Under the pieces are notes generated by a model. The model made no database searches. It was given only the letters and a program-made list of their open reading frames with translations, and had not been told where the DNA came from. The position numbers and the translations under genes are program-made. DNA of 64,000 nucleotides from positions 28,734 through 92,733 of the forward strand of contig JAKALP010000022.1 in the NCBI GenBank assembly GCA_021824175.1. The letters are read 5' to 3'. This document shows, in pieces, positions 62,772 to 64,000 of the stretch. This DNA comes from Deltaproteobacteria bacterium. Lineage in GTDB: Bacteria; Desulfobacterota; Desulfobacteria; Desulfobacterales; Desulfosarcinaceae. Numbering within the stretch: the first letter of the stretch is position 1; every line of letters starts with the position of its first letter.

Positions 62772-62821
62772 TTTCCAAAGTGCCAAAGAACCAAATCCCC
62801 CATCACTGTCCAGCGCGCACG
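62772..62821 (+). repeat. 50-nt segment shared with the truncated PIN gene
   Basis: Partner of 61396-61445; here it spans the last codons and stop of the DUF1566 gene (minus strand) and its 3' flank. Confidence 0.8.
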
Positions 62822-63949
62822 GCACGCACATAGTGGCTACCGGACTTATCGTCGAAGTCGACGTAGCCGTAGCCGCTGAAGAAATACACACCCCATGCGT
62901 GGCCCTGATTCCAGGCGCAAGTAGTAGAGGACCAATAGTAGGACGATGTGGCGCCAGGGAACATGGTCTGGTCGATGGCTGGATTGTACCTGGCATAATC
63001 TACAATGGATTGCAGCTCATTGCGATTGGGCAAACGCCAATCATTGTATCCGGCCAGTTGCAGATTTTCACAGTAGGCAAGGGCCTGCTCCCAGGTCATG
63101 GCCCCGGTTTCACCCTTTTGCCACATCAGCCCCGTGGTCGTGTCACTGATGGTGCCATTAGCATTGTCGACAAATGTTTCGATCGATAAAGTTCCACCAC
63201 GCACGGCACGCGCACAGTAATAGTACCCGTTGGAGTAGCTTCTGGACTTATGGTCGTAGCCGACGTCGCCGCGGCCGGAACCCACGAGCCACGCGTAGTC
63301 AGGATAAAAGGCGCAGGTAGTAGAGGACCAATTGTAGGACGACATAGAGTTCGAGAAGAAGCCGGTGTTGATGCTCGGATTGTACCGGCCCTGGTCGGCA
63401 ATGAACGACAGCTCCTTGACTGTGGGCAATCTCCAGTCATTATGCCCGCCGAAGTTCTGGGCATTGAGCTGGGCGATGAAGATATCCTGGGCGCCTTGCC
63501 AGGTGTAGGTGTTGTCCTTGTCGTGGATTCCACCGTCGTCGGTTTTATTCTCCCAGATCAGGCCGGTGACATTGTCGCGCACCATGGCCCAGGTGGCGGC
63601 GCTGTCGGGAAGAGCGTTGCCGTTGGCGTCGAGCTTGGTGTAGGATTGGGGGTTGATGGAGTAATCCGCATCCTCACCAAAAGTATTGGTGTAGGAGGTG
63701 GTTTGGCCGGTGTCGGGGATTTTACCGGTGGCGCTGTCGAACGGCACATAGGCTGAAACCTGCGCCGACAGCTCCGATTCATTGCCGAGAGCATCCATTG
63801 CCGATACTCGGTAATAATAGGTCGAACCGGGCACCACTCCTGTGTGGCCATAATCGGTGGTAGCGGTCGGCGTGTGTAGATCCCCAAAAACAACGGAACC
63901 AAATCCGGCGTAATTTTCACAATAATTGACAAACGATATGCGGTTTTCG
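62803..63949 (-). pseudogene. 5'-truncated FN3-DUF1566 repeat protein
   Basis: Frame open from 63949 down to the stop at 62803. It begins inside a fibronectin type III domain (PGSTYYYRVSAMDALGNESE) and contains two DUF1566 (Lcl-like) repeats: VTGLIWENKTDDGG...GHNDWRLPTVKELSFIADQG, and TTGLMWQKGETG...GYNDWRLPNRNELQSIVDYA, each ending in a YNWSSTTCA/YYWSSTTCA strand. No ATG or signal peptide; the first usable start is a GTG at 63837, in the middle of the domain. The 5' end is cut near a terminator at 63960. Surface-exposed repeat protein relic, or a gene whose start is elsewhere. Confidence 0.7.
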
Positions 63950-63959
63950 AATTAAATGG

Positions 63960-63982
63960 GCCTCCTGCTGGGAGGCTTTTTT
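63960..63982 (+). terminator. Intrinsic terminator on the plus strand
   Basis: GCCTCC (63960-63965), loop TGCTG, GGAGGC (63971-63976), then six T. No plus-strand gene ends near it, so it may have come with a rearrangement that cut the DUF1566 gene. Confidence 0.75.
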
Positions 63983-64000
63983 ATTTGGAAAAACAAGGGT

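Overview
The window looks like chromosome of a strictly anaerobic Gram-negative bacterium of the Desulfobacterota (Desulfobacteraceae/Desulfosarcinaceae type). This is inferred from gene families, not from a marker gene: a molybdoenzyme-linked cytochrome b/octaheme c system, a sigma54-controlled acyl-CoA cluster, a TRAP transporter with a TatT lipoprotein, ATP-dependent 2-hydroxyacyl-CoA dehydratase-type proteins with activases, CooC/ACS-like proteins and DUF1566 proteins. I saw no rRNA, tRNA, intact insertion sequence or CRISPR array.

Region by region. (1) 1-9.1 kb, plus strand: tail of a NarH-like Fe-S subunit, TorD/NarJ-like chaperone, split cytochrome b (b6-like plus subunit IV-like), octaheme c-type cytochrome, beta-helix lipoprotein and MoeA. 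This is a molybdoenzyme respiratory operon with its own cofactor gene. (2) 9.3-12.9 kb: SDR, B12-binding radical SAM protein, MerR regulator. (3) 13-20.2 kb: broken response regulator, REC-PAS-GGDEF-EAL protein, and facing it a methyltransferase followed by a six-TM hybrid kinase, an order that recalls PhcB-PhcS quorum sensing. (4) 21-32.3 kb: sigma54 activator divergent from thiolase, acyl-CoA dehydrogenase, acyl-CoA synthetase, ferredoxin-nitroreductase and Fe-S protein. (5) 32.3-38.5 kb, minus strand: beta-rich membrane protein and the TRAP operon with two UspA proteins. (6) 38.5-46.3 kb: broken copy of the nitroreductase, an RND/MFP/TolC efflux operon, a ruined permease and ArsR. Two copies of a 29-nt direct repeat bracket the efflux part. 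(7) 46.7-48.3 kb: OmpA-like protein and DUF123 protein.

(8) 48.4-58.9 kb is the most unusual part. On the minus strand it encodes a Cys-rich GMC-type oxidoreductase, an unknown helical protein, two HgdB/benzoyl-CoA-reductase-like subunits, two separate ATP-dependent activases, an acetyl-CoA-synthase-like protein without its A-cluster domain, and a CooC-like ATPase. A perfect 26-bp palindrome separates it from a divergent GntR/FadR regulator whose gene carries an in-frame TGA. The gene set suggests an ATP-driven low-potential reductase or dehydratase of unknown substrate. (9) 58.9-64 kb: LuxR-type regulator, two toxin-antitoxin pairs, a truncated PIN gene and a 5'-truncated DUF1566 gene, all accessory DNA with duplicated segments.

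Many intergenic gaps in regions 4 and 8 hold long, individually different inverted repeats, often placed exactly between cotranscribed genes. A separate palindromic AT-rich repeat occurs at least twice.
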